This document shows, one piece after another, positions 25,797 through 33,859 of a DNA stretch of 64,000 nucleotides. The stretch spans positions 54,767 to 118,766 of the forward strand of contig JAKFDI010000096.1 in the NCBI GenBank assembly GCA_036676235.1. Reading direction: 5' to 3'. Source of the DNA: JAKFDI01 sp036676235 (GTDB lineage Bacteria; Pseudomonadota; Gammaproteobacteria; Burkholderiales; Burkholderiaceae_C). The translations under genes were made by a program, and so were the position numbers. The first letter of the stretch is position 1, and each line of letters opens with the position of its first letter. A model generated the notes under the pieces. The model was given only the letters and a program-made list of their open reading frames with translations. It did not search any database and was not told the origin of the DNA.

Positions 25797-27263
25797 ATGA
25801 GCGCCGTGCCGGCCGCCGCAGTCGATGCGGCACATGCGCAGCCCCCGCTGTGCATCGACTGCGACGGCACACTGCTGCACACCGATCTGCTGCACGAGGC
25901 GGTGCTGCTGCTCGTGAAGCAGTCGCCGCGTTCGCTGCTGTCGCTGCCGGCGTGGCTGGCGCAGGGAAAGGCGTTCCTGAAGGCGCGGCTGGCCGAGCGG
26001 GTGCGCTTCGACTGGGCCAGCCTGCCTTACCGCGAGAGCGTGCTGGAACTGCTGCGCACGGCACGCGCCGAAGGGCGGCGCACGGTGCTCGCCACGGCCT
26101 CGCCCAAACCCTGGGCCGAGGCGATTGCCGCGCACCTGGGCCTGTTCGACGACGTCGTTGCCACCGAGGGCAGCGTCAACCTGTCCGGCGCGCACAAGGC
26201 CGACCGGCTGGCGGCGCTGTTGGGCGAGCACGGTTTCGACTACGCCGGCAACGACCGCGCCGATTTGCCCGTGTGGCGGCGCGCGCACCGCGCCATCGTG
26301 GTGTCGCCGAGCGCGCGGCTGGTGCGGCGCGCGCAGGCCGTGTGCGGCGGCGTGCCGCTGACGCTGGCGGCGCGGCGGCCCGGCCTGCTCGACATCACGC
26401 GCGCGCTGCGCCTGCACCAGTGGCTGAAGAACCTGCTGGTGCTGGTGCCGCTGGCGGCGGGCTATCACACGGCGACGCCGCAGCGCCTCGCCGACGGCGT
26501 GGTCGCCTTCTTCGCGTTCGGCCTGTGCGCATCGGCCGTCTACCTGCTCAACGACCTGCTCGATCTCGACGCCGACCGGCTGCACGTGCGCAAGCGCCTG
26601 CGCCCGTTCGCGGCGGGCGTGATTCCGGTATGGCAGGGCGCGGCGGGTATCCCGCTGCTGCTTGCGCTGGCGGCGAGCCTGTGCCTTGCGCTGCCGGCGG
26701 GTTTTTCGCTGGCGCTCGGCGCGTACTTCGCGATGACGCTTGCCTACTCGGTGCGGCTCAAGCGGCAAGTGATCGTCGACGTGCTGATGCTGGCCGGGCT
26801 CTACACCCTGCGCATCATTGCCGGCGCGGCGGCCACGGGCGTGCAGCCGTCGTTCTGGCTGCTGGCGTTCTCGATGTTCATCTTCCTGAGCATCGCGACC
26901 GTGAAGCGCTATTCGGAACTGCTGGTCACGCTGCAGCAGAGCCGGCGCGCCGCGGCCGGGCGCGGCTACACCATCGCCGACCTGCCGGTGCTGATGTCGC
27001 TCGGCGTGAGTGCGGGCATGGCCGCGGTGACGGTGTTCGCGCTGTACATCCACGCCCCGCAGACACAGGCGCTGTACCCGAACGAGGTGTGGCTGTGGGC
27101 CTTGCCGCCGCTGCTGCTGTACTGGGTGTGCCGCCTGTGGATGAAGGCGCACCGCGGCGAGGTTGACGACGACCCGCTGGTGTTCGCGGTGCGCGACCGG
27201 CAGAGCCTGGTGGTGGCCGCGCTGATCGCCCTCGGGCTGCTGTTCGCGTCGGGGCGCTGGTAG
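25797..27263 (+). CDS. HAD phosphatase - UbiA prenyltransferase fusion (DPPR synthase-like)
   Basis: Residues about 15-195 form a HAD hydrolase: CIDCDGTLLHTDLL, motif II LATASPKPWAE and motif IV YAGNDRADLPVW. Residues about 200-488 are a UbiA prenyltransferase with about eight TM helices, the NDLLDLDAD (NDxxDxxxD) metal site, RLRPFAAG, and YSVRLKRQVIVDVLMLAGLY with a second Asp. The pattern recalls decaprenyl-phosphate phosphoribosyltransferases, which make polyprenyl-phospho-ribose from PRPP; the HAD part could remove the 5-phosphate. It is the last gene of the forward operon, facing a convergent gene 10 bases on. Confidence 0.87.
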   Translation: MSAVPAAAVDAAHAQPPLCIDCDGTLLHTDLLHEAVLLLVKQSPRSLLSLPAWLAQGKAFLKARLAERVRFDWASLPYRESVLELLRTARAEGRRTVLATASPKPWAEAIAAHLGLFDDVVATEGSVNLSGAHKADRLAALLGEHGFDYAGNDRADLPVWRRAHRAIVVSPSARLVRRAQAVCGGVPLTLAARRPGLLDITRALRLHQWLKNLLVLVPLAAGYHTATPQRLADGVVAFFAFGLCASAVYLLNDLLDLDADRLHVRKRLRPFAAGVIPVWQGAAGIPLLLALAASLCLALPAGFSLALGAYFAMTLAYSVRLKRQVIVDVLMLAGLYTLRIIAGAAATGVQPSFWLLAFSMFIFLSIATVKRYSELLVTLQQSRRAAAGRGYTIADLPVLMSLGVSAGMAAVTVFALYIHAPQTQALYPNEVWLWALPPLLLYWVCRLWMKAHRGEVDDDPLVFAVRDRQSLVVAALIALGLLFASGRW

Positions 27264-27273
27264 GCCGCAGCGC

Positions 27274-28887
27274 TTACTGCACGGTCAGGCTCGCCGGCGC
27301 CGCAGGCCGGGCCGCGCGCTCGACGGCGCCGATGTCGGGCTGCGTGTCGCGCTGCACGCCGGCCTTGTCGCGCGGGCTGCTCAGCGTGCGGTGGCCGGCA
27401 TTGATCGCCGGCGACGCGGTAGAGAGCGTGCTGCGAACCACGGCGCTCGCCGCCTGCTTCAGCGTCGACAGGCCGGGGTCGAGCGAGAGGCTGGACTGGT
27501 CGAAGCCGGCCGCCTGCGCATCGCCGAGCGTCTTGGCCTGGTCGCTCCATGAGAAGGCTGCACCGCCGCTGCGCCAGCACAGGTTGTTGTCGATGGCCTC
27601 GAAGCTCTGGATGGAGCGGCCGCGCGTCTGCAGGCACTGGGCGCGGTTCGACTGGCTGCCGAAGAGCACGAGGTTGGAGACCACCACGTCGCTTGCCGAC
27701 ACCGGGGCCAGCGAGATGCCGGTCGGGCGGTCGGGCGCCTCGATGTGGATGGTGTTGTTGCGCACGGTGATGTTGTTGTCGGCCTTGTCGCCACGTGCCA
27801 CGCTGGGTGTGCCGGAGGGAATGTGCACGCCGGTGAAGCTGCCGTCGTTGCCGGTGCGGATGATGGTGTTGTTCTCGATCACCGCGTCGGGGCAGGAATC
27901 GCAGGTGATGCCCACGTTGCCCGTGCCGTGGATGGCCACCGTGTTGCCGCGGATCACGAGGCCCGGAAACGCCTGCACCACCTTCGAGCCGGTGACGCCG
28001 TTGATGGCGATGCCCCAGCACACCGCACCGGAGGCAGTCTCGGTGATGGTGTTGTTCTCGATGGTCAGGTTGGGCATGTTGCCGTGCCCGACCAGTGCCA
28101 CGGCCTTGCAGATCGCGCCCGCATAGGCGGTGTTGTGGGTGAGCGTGTTGCCGCGCACCGTGATGCCCGGCACCTCGTAGGGCCCGCTGCTCAGGTAGAT
28201 GTTGTGGTCGCGCGTGCCGTTGTCGCTGCCGTTGCTGTCGAACACGTTGTTCTCCAGCAGCAGGCCCTTGGCGCCGCCGAGAAAGCCCTGCGCCTTGTTG
28301 TTGCGAATGGTCGAGTTGCGGATCGTGACCTGCTCCGACACCGCGCCGTTGTGGCCGTAGGCGACATGGATGCCGATCACGAAGTCGCTGATCTCCAGGT
28401 TGTCGATCGTGATGTCGCTCGAACCCTGCGACATGACGCCGTAGCCCTGGCCGCCGCCATGGCCGCGCAGCTCGAGGTCGCGCACGGTGATGCCGCGCTT
28501 GAACCAGAAGCGCACGACGTCGCCGCCGCGGCCGTCGGCCTGGGCGCGCGCCTTCAGGATGGGCCTGGATTCGGCGCAAGTGCCGCTGCACCACGTCGGC
28601 CGGTAGGACTCGAAGGTCGCGCCGGAGGGGGTGTCGATGTAGACGTTGGTGAACGAGCCGCCCTGCGCGAACCGGTAGATGTGGTCCGGCCCCGCGGGGA
28701 ACTTGAACCCCGCGAGGTTCTGCTTCGGCGCGCCGGGGCTGGTGCCGGCGTTGCCGTTGCTGCCGGCCACGCAGGCGGGCGCTGCATCGGCCTGGCAGTC
28801 GGAGAAGTAGTAGGTGGCGGCAACGGCCGGCAGCCCGCCGAGGGCGGCGGTGGCCAGCAGGGCGAGCTTGGCGAATACGACTTTCAT
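27274..28887 (-). CDS. Secreted right-handed parallel beta-helix protein
   Basis: The 537-residue protein has a signal peptide (KVVFAKLALLATAALGGLPA, cut near AVAA) and long runs of beta-helix rungs such as ITVRNNTIHIEAPD, LTIENNTITETASG and VTIRNSTIRNNKAQG. This is the PbH1/NosD-like fold of polysaccharide lyases, epimerases and adhesins. Its place between the UbiA gene and epsI suggests it binds or trims the EPS. The start at 28887 gives the signal peptide; the open frame continues upstream. It follows the Fn3 lipoprotein gene by 73 bases. Confidence 0.88.
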   Translation of the reverse strand: MKVVFAKLALLATAALGGLPAVAATYYFSDCQADAAPACVAGSNGNAGTSPGAPKQNLAGFKFPAGPDHIYRFAQGGSFTNVYIDTPSGATFESYRPTWCSGTCAESRPILKARAQADGRGGDVVRFWFKRGITVRDLELRGHGGGQGYGVMSQGSSDITIDNLEISDFVIGIHVAYGHNGAVSEQVTIRNSTIRNNKAQGFLGGAKGLLLENNVFDSNGSDNGTRDHNIYLSSGPYEVPGITVRGNTLTHNTAYAGAICKAVALVGHGNMPNLTIENNTITETASGAVCWGIAINGVTGSKVVQAFPGLVIRGNTVAIHGTGNVGITCDSCPDAVIENNTIIRTGNDGSFTGVHIPSGTPSVARGDKADNNITVRNNTIHIEAPDRPTGISLAPVSASDVVVSNLVLFGSQSNRAQCLQTRGRSIQSFEAIDNNLCWRSGGAAFSWSDQAKTLGDAQAAGFDQSSLSLDPGLSTLKQAASAVVRSTLSTASPAINAGHRTLSSPRDKAGVQRDTQPDIGAVERAARPAAPASLTVQ

Positions 28888-28898
28888 GGGCAGGTCGG

Positions 28899-28924
28899 CT
28901 CTCTGGGGACAGCTCTCTGGGGAC
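28899..28924 (-). repeat. Two 12-bp direct repeats in the beta-helix gene leader
   Basis: CTCTCTGGGGAC (plus strand) occurs at 28899-28910 and again at 28913-28924, a 14-base spacing, just upstream of the beta-helix start codon. The AGAGAG on the coding strand may act as ribosome site. The spacing and place suggest either slippage or a regulator site. Confidence 0.6.
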
Positions 28925-28960
28925 GTTCGGCCAGCGTACAGCGGGGAAATACGTTGTTCG

Positions 28961-29437
28961 TTACTGAATGGTCTTGCTCGCCTCGGGCGAGGCAATGCTT
29001 TGCGCGCCGGCGCTGTTGATCGCCTTGACCACCACGTAGTAGGTGCCCGGTGCGAGCGACTCCAACTGGTGGCCCAGTGCGGCGGGGTTGTTCACCGCCA
29101 CCGAGGCGCCATAGCTGCCGGAGCGGCTGCCGTAGTAGATGCGGTAGCCCGCCAGATCGTTCAGTGGACTGCCGTCCTCGTTGGTGAGCGGCGCTTCCCA
29201 CGTGAGCGCCAGGCTGCGGTCGCCGCGGCCCAGGTTCGGCGCGGGGGACACGTCGTCCGTTGCGCCGCTCCCGTCGGCGTTGCCCGGCGCTTCGGCATGC
29301 GAGGCGTCGGGCGCGGGTTCGGACGGCGCCCCACCCGAACCGCCGCCACAGGCCGCCAGCCAGGCGGCGGTCGCCAAAGCGAGCAGCAGGGCGCTGCGGC
29401 GGGTGGTGCGGAAGGTCGTCGAGGCGGCGGTGTTCAT
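28961..29437 (-). CDS. Fibronectin type III domain lipoprotein
   Basis: The 158-residue protein has an N-terminal signal ending LAAWLAAC-like (ALATAAWLAACGGGSGG), so Cys30 would be lipidated, followed by a Gly/Pro/Ala linker to about residue 70. One Fn3 domain fills the rest (LALTWEAPLTNEDGSPL; YRIYYGSRSGSYG; APGTYYVVVKAINSAG). It is probably a surface or periplasmic lipoprotein that binds polymer. It is encoded just ahead of the beta-helix gene, likely as one operon. Confidence 0.82.
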   Translation of the reverse strand: MNTAASTTFRTTRRSALLLALATAAWLAACGGGSGGAPSEPAPDASHAEAPGNADGSGATDDVSPAPNLGRGDRSLALTWEAPLTNEDGSPLNDLAGYRIYYGSRSGSYGASVAVNNPAALGHQLESLAPGTYYVVVKAINSAGAQSIASPEASKTIQ

Positions 29438-29442
29438 CGAAG

Positions 29443-29466
29443 TGGTCGAAGGAATGGTCGAAGGAA
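29443..29466 (-). repeat. 12-bp tandem duplication ahead of the Fn3 lipoprotein
   Basis: TGGTCGAAGGAA (plus strand) is present twice with no gap at 29443-29454 and 29455-29466, 6 bases upstream of the lipoprotein start codon. No Shine-Dalgarno is visible there, so copy number could affect initiation. Confidence 0.55.
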
Positions 29467-29876
29467 CAGCCCTCGGGAGGGCGGATTTCGCGGAGAAAAG
29501 AGGCGGGCCTGTGGCGCCGCTCGGTGCGTGACCACCGACTGAGCGGGCAGCTACGAGATGTGTCGGCCGATGGCGAGCGGAGGATTAGCGTTTCGTTGTT
29601 ACCGAACGCTCGGCGACGTGTCTGTCGGTGTCCGGCGTAAGAATTCGCTGTTGCATTACGCATTCCGGCGCAACAGCCATGCCGCCGCGCGACGGCTGCC
29701 AAAACGAACCGGTTGCGTCGAGTGGGCACCTCGCTGAACCGGCGCTGGATTCGCTCGGTTACGTTTTCGACAACGAGCGGTCGATGAGACGCAGAAAGCG
29801 CTGCGTTGCCGACCTCAAGCGGCAATCAGCTTCCTAGAATCCGAAACTTCCGTCGCTGCCAAGGGGTCCACGCGCC
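29467..29876. other. Divergent intergenic region between Fn3 lipoprotein and epsI
   Basis: About 410 bases without a gene; it is less GC-rich than its neighbours in 29580-29840. It must carry promoters for the lipoprotein/beta-helix operon (left) and epsI (right). A TAGAAT at 29835-29840 could be the epsI -10, but the nearest TTGCCG is 23 bases upstream, which is too far. A GCGTTTCG/CGAACGC imperfect palindrome lies at about 29589-29609. Confidence 0.4.
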
Positions 29877-30572
29877 ATGTCCGTGTTGCGCATATCCGTC
29901 GTTCTTGCGGGACTCATGCTGGCGTCGGCCGTGGCCGGCTTCAATGCGCGGCCGGAGTCCAAGCCGCCGGGCAGTGCGCCGCGCTACGTGCTCGAAGACA
30001 CCGTGCCCACGCAGTTCGGCGACTGGCGTGTGCTGCCGGAGCAGGGCGGGCTGGTCGTGAACCCGCAGACGCAGGAGCTGCTGGACAAGCTCTACAGCCA
30101 GTTGCTCACGCGCACTTATGTGAACGGCAGCGGCTACCAGATCATGCTGTCGCTCGCCTACGGCGACGAGCAGCGCGGCAACCTGCAGGCGCACAAGCCG
30201 GAGGTGTGCTACCCGGCGCAGGGCTTCGCGCTGCACAGCAACGAGGAAGCCCTGATTCCCACGGCCTTCGGCGACATCGCCGCGCGCCAGCTCGACACCA
30301 GCCGCGGCGCGCGCGAGGAGCCGGTGACCTACTGGTTCACCGCCGGCGACACGCAGGTGCGCAACAAGCTGGAACTGCGCATGGTCGAGATCAAGATGGG
30401 CCTGACCGGCGAGATCCCCGACGGGCTGCTTTTCCGCGTGTCATCGATCGACGGCTCACCGGAGCGGGCGTTCGAGATGCACGAGGAGTTCGTCGCCGCC
30501 TTGCTGCAGGCCGTGACGCCGGTCGATCGCAAGCGCCTGAGCGGCCTCGGAGACGGGGCAGCGCCGGGCTGA
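29877..30572 (+). CDS. epsI: Exosortase-associated protein EpsI, B-type
   Basis: The 231-residue protein has an N-terminal signal/anchor (VLRISVVLAGLMLASAVAG) and the EpsI core: FGDWRVLPEQGGLVVNP, YGDEQRGNLQAHKPEVCYPA and TYWFTAGDTQVRNKLELRM. The HKPEVCYPAQGF motif is a hallmark. EpsI accompanies exosortases and is needed for EPS in Methylobacillus-type clusters; its biochemical action is not settled. In many genomes it is next to or fused to the exosortase; here xrtB is 22 kb away. AAGGGG at 29860-29865 may serve as ribosome site. Confidence 0.92.
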   Translation: MSVLRISVVLAGLMLASAVAGFNARPESKPPGSAPRYVLEDTVPTQFGDWRVLPEQGGLVVNPQTQELLDKLYSQLLTRTYVNGSGYQIMLSLAYGDEQRGNLQAHKPEVCYPAQGFALHSNEEALIPTAFGDIAARQLDTSRGAREEPVTYWFTAGDTQVRNKLELRMVEIKMGLTGEIPDGLLFRVSSIDGSPERAFEMHEEFVAALLQAVTPVDRKRLSGLGDGAAPG

Positions 30573-30660
30573 GCGGCGAGTCGCTCGCCTGTCGGGCGGG
30601 GCACGAACCGGCGTCAGTGGCTCATGGCGCTGCGCGCCACCCGCGACGCGTGAACCCGCG

Positions 30661-30820
30661 ACCAAGCAAACGCCGCGGATCCGGCTCCGCCGGTCCGCTG
30701 GTGTTGCCTTGCAGGCCGCGCCGGGCCAGTGGCCAGGCCCTTCGCCAGGCACGAAAGGTCCACTGGACCTTTCGTGTCCGGGCTCAGCCCCCTGGGGGGC
30801 GCGCGAAGCGCGTAGGGGGG
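30661..30820 (+). repeat. Dispersed intergenic hairpin repeat, copy B
   Basis: A full-length copy of about 160 bp lies between the convergent ends of epsI and ugd. It has the central palindrome AAAGGTCCA-C-TGGACCTTT and the end motif GCGCGCGAAGCGCGTAGGGG, which is a few bases beyond the ugd stop. It could terminate ugd transcription. Confidence 0.85.
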
Positions 30821-30823
30821 AGC

Positions 30824-32149
30824 TTATTTCCCGCGGCCGATACCGGTGTATTCGATGCCGAGCGCCGCCATCAGCGCCGGATCGTAGAGATTGCGCCCAT
30901 CGATCACCACCGGCTGCTTCAAGCGGGTGCGGATCTGGTCGAAGTCGGGGCTCTTGAACTCCTTCCACTCGGTCACGATCAGCAGCGCGTCGGCGCCTTC
31001 CAGCGCTTCGGCCGCGGTGTCGACAATGTCGATGCCGGCCAGCCCGTCGAAGACGCGGCGTGCCTCGGCACCGGCGATCGGGTCGTAGGCGCGGATGAGT
31101 GCGCCGCGGTCGATCAGCGCCTGCACCACCACGCGGCTCGGCGCATCGCGCATGTCGTCGGTGTTGGGCTTGAACGCGAGGCCCCACACGGCGAAGCGGC
31201 GCCCGGCCAGGTCTTCGCCGAAGCGCGCGACCACCTTGTCGACCAGCACCTGCTTCTGCCGCTGGTTGGCCGATTCCACCGCCTGCAGCACCTGCAGCTC
31301 GATGCCGTGGTCGCGTGCGGTGTGCACCAGCGCCTTCACGTCCTTGGGAAAGCACGAGCCGCCGTAGCCGGCGCCGGCATACAGGAAGTGGTAGCCGATG
31401 CGCGGATCGCTGCCGATGCCCTTGCGCACGAGTTCGATGTCGGCGCCGACCCGCTCGGCCAACAGCGCCAGCTCGTTCATGAAGCTGATGCGCGTGGCGA
31501 GCATGGCGTTGGCCGCGTACTTGGTGAACTCGGCGCTGCGCACGTCCATGAGGTGCAGCCGGTCGTGGCTGCGGATGTAGGGCGCGTACAGCGCGCGCAT
31601 CAACAGGGTGGCGCGCTCGTCATCCGCGCCGATGATGATGCGGTCGGGGCGCATGAAGTCCTCGACGGCCGCGCCTTCCTTGAGGAATTCCGGGTTCGAG
31701 ACCACCGCGAAATCGACGGCCACATCGCGTGCCGCGAGTTCTTCGGCGATGGCCGCGCGCACCTGGTCGGCCGTGCCCACCGGCACCGTGCTCTTGTCGA
31801 CCACCACCTTGTAGTCGGTCATGTGGCGGCCGATGTTGCGCGCCGCGGCCAGCACATATTGCAGGTCGGCCGAGCCGTCCTCGTCGGGCGGGGTGCCCAC
31901 GCCGATGAACTGCAGCGTGCCGTGGTTGACGGCGGCCGACACGTCGGTCGTGAACTGCATGCGCCGGGCAGCGACGTTGCGCTTGACCAGTTCCTGCAGC
32001 CCCGGCTCGTGGATCGGGATGCCGCCGTCGTTGAGCTTGTGGATCTTGGCGGCGTCCAGGTCCAGGCACAGGACGTGGTTGCCCATTTCCGCCAGGCAGG
32101 CGCCGGTGACGAGGCCGACATAGCCCGTCCCGATGATCGTGACCTTCAT
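30824..32149 (-). CDS. ugd: UDP-glucose 6-dehydrogenase
   Basis: The 441-residue enzyme makes UDP-glucuronate from UDP-glucose. It has the Rossmann start MKVTIIGTGYVGLVTGACLA, the substrate region DKSTVPVGTADQV, and the catalytic cysteine in GYGGSCFPKDVKALV. Length fits the family. It supplies uronic acid for an acidic EPS. It is last in the reverse operon; a CTTCCCG/CGGGAAG inverted repeat at 32156-32183 lies between it and manC. Confidence 0.96.
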   Translation of the reverse strand: MKVTIIGTGYVGLVTGACLAEMGNHVLCLDLDAAKIHKLNDGGIPIHEPGLQELVKRNVAARRMQFTTDVSAAVNHGTLQFIGVGTPPDEDGSADLQYVLAAARNIGRHMTDYKVVVDKSTVPVGTADQVRAAIAEELAARDVAVDFAVVSNPEFLKEGAAVEDFMRPDRIIIGADDERATLLMRALYAPYIRSHDRLHLMDVRSAEFTKYAANAMLATRISFMNELALLAERVGADIELVRKGIGSDPRIGYHFLYAGAGYGGSCFPKDVKALVHTARDHGIELQVLQAVESANQRQKQVLVDKVVARFGEDLAGRRFAVWGLAFKPNTDDMRDAPSRVVVQALIDRGALIRAYDPIAGAEARRVFDGLAGIDIVDTAAEALEGADALLIVTEWKEFKSPDFDQIRTRLKQPVVIDGRNLYDPALMAALGIEYTGIGRGK

Positions 32150-32192
32150 CCGCTGCTTCCCGAATCGTTGTGGATCCGGGAAGCCTTAGCAA

Positions 32193-33659
32193 TTAGCTTG
32201 CCCGCCCGTAGGTGTCGTCGAAGCGCACGATGTCGTCCTCGCCGAGATAGCTGCCGGACTGCACCTCGATGATCTCCAGCGGCACCTTGCCCGGGTTGGC
32301 GAGGCGGTGCGTCGCGCCCAGAGGGATGTAGGTGCTCTGGTTCTCGCTGAGCAGCGTGACCGAGTCACCGTTGGTCACCTCGGCCGTGCCGCGCACGACG
32401 ATCCAGTGCTCGGCGCGGTGGTGGTGCTTCTGCAGGCTCAGCGAGGCGCCCGGCTTGACCATGATGCGCTTGACCTGGAAGCGCTCGCCCGCGTCGATGC
32501 CGTCGTACCAGCCCCAGGGCCGATGCACCTGGCGGTGCAGCGAGTGTTCGCTGCGCCCGGCGCCCTGCAACTGCGCGACGATGTGCTTCACGTCCTGGCA
32601 GCGGCTGCGGTCGATCACGAGCACCGCGTCGGGCGTCTCGATCACGACCACGTTGCTCAGGCCCACGCAGCCGACGAGCCGGCTGGTCGCGTGCACGAGC
32701 GTGCCGCGGCTGTCGCGCAGCAGGGCGTCGCCCACCGCCACGTTGCCGTCGGCGTCCTTGGTGCCGACCTGCCAGACCGCGTCCCAGGCGCCGAGGTCGG
32801 ACCAGCCGGCGTCCAGCGGCACCATGCGCACGTCGAAGGCGCCATCGCCGCGCGGTGCGGCCGCGGCGGGCTCCATCACCGCGTAGTCGACTGATTCAGC
32901 CGGAATGGCGGCGAACTGCGCCGGACCCGGCCGCAGGAAGCTCGCATCCGACGTTCGCGCGGTCCAGGCGTTGCGCGTGGCAGCGGCGATGTCGGGGCGG
33001 AATCGCTCGATCGCGGCGAGCCACATGGAGGCCCGCACGACGAACATGCCGCTGTTCCAGAAGTAGTGACCCCGCGCCAGGTAACGCTCGGCCGTGGCGA
33101 GGTCGGGTTTCTCGACGAACTCGGCCACCGTGCGCGATTCTTCGAGGCCCGGTTCGGCGCCGGCGCTGATGTAGCCGAAGCCGGTTTCCGCCCGGTCGGG
33201 CTGGATGCCGAGGATCACGATCGCGCCGGTATCGGCCACGCGTACCGCACGGCGCAGCGCCTGCGTGAAGGCGGCTTCGTCGGTCACCGTCTGGTCGGCG
33301 GGCGTGACCACGAGCACCGGGTCGGCGCCGCCTTCTTGCGCATGCAGTGCGGCGAGCGTCATTGCGGGCGCGGTGTTGCGCCCGGTGGGTTCGAGCAGCA
33401 CGGTGGCCGGCGGCAACTTCGTCTCGCGCAGTTGGTCGAGCACGAGAAAGCGGTGCTCCTCATTGCCGACGACGCAGGAGGCGCCCACCTCGATGCCATC
33501 ACCGGCCAGCGACGCGAGCCGAGTGGCCGCCTGCTGAAACAGGCTGCGGTTGCCCTGCAGCACCAGGAACTGCTTCGGGTGCTGCGCGCGCGACAGCGGC
33601 CACAGCCGCGTGCCGCTGCCGCCGGCCATGATGACGGGCTGGATGGTGATGGTTGTCAT
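32193..33659 (-). CDS. manC: Mannose-1-phosphate guanylyltransferase / mannose-6-phosphate isomerase
   Basis: The 488-residue type II PMI/GMP has the GMP motif MAGGSGTRLWPLSRAQHPKQ near residue 10, a FVEKPDLATAERYLARGHYF sugar-binding segment, and a C-terminal cupin (RPWGWYDGIDAGERFQVKRI; LQKHHHRAEHWIVVRGTAEV) with the metal-binding histidines. It provides GDP-mannose. Start MTTITIQPVIMAGG is chosen at 33659; the open frame runs 18 codons further but this is leader. Confidence 0.95.
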   Translation of the reverse strand: MTTITIQPVIMAGGSGTRLWPLSRAQHPKQFLVLQGNRSLFQQAATRLASLAGDGIEVGASCVVGNEEHRFLVLDQLRETKLPPATVLLEPTGRNTAPAMTLAALHAQEGGADPVLVVTPADQTVTDEAAFTQALRRAVRVADTGAIVILGIQPDRAETGFGYISAGAEPGLEESRTVAEFVEKPDLATAERYLARGHYFWNSGMFVVRASMWLAAIERFRPDIAAATRNAWTARTSDASFLRPGPAQFAAIPAESVDYAVMEPAAAAPRGDGAFDVRMVPLDAGWSDLGAWDAVWQVGTKDADGNVAVGDALLRDSRGTLVHATSRLVGCVGLSNVVVIETPDAVLVIDRSRCQDVKHIVAQLQGAGRSEHSLHRQVHRPWGWYDGIDAGERFQVKRIMVKPGASLSLQKHHHRAEHWIVVRGTAEVTNGDSVTLLSENQSTYIPLGATHRLANPGKVPLEIIEVQSGSYLGEDDIVRFDDTYGRAS

Positions 33660-33771
33660 GGAGTCGATGAGAGGTCCGGCGCCGAGCCTCGCCGGCACGG
33701 GCTGGCGAGGCAACGGATTCTCGCAGTTGCTTCACCGTGCTTCGCGACACCCGCGCCGCGTGAAACAGACG

Positions 33772-33855
33772 GATCAAGCGAACGCCGCGGAACCGGCTCC
33801 GCCGGGCCGCTGGCGTTGCCCCCTTGAGGGGGCGCGCGAAGCGCGTAGGGGGTGG
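33772..33855 (+). repeat. Dispersed intergenic hairpin repeat, short copy C
   Basis: This 84-bp copy has both outer arms (GATCAAGCGAACGCCGCGG at left; GCGCGAAGCGCGTAGGGGG at right) with CCCCCTTGAGGGGG between, but lacks the ~80-bp central module of B and D. It lies 5 bases beyond the galE stop, ahead of manC. Confidence 0.83.
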
Positions 33856-33859
33856 TTCG

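Noticed and set aside
28954..29606. GTTACnGAA words as a shared regulator site around the Fn3 and beta-helix genes
   Set aside because: One copy overlaps the Fn3 stop codon and the others match loosely; two short hits are not enough.
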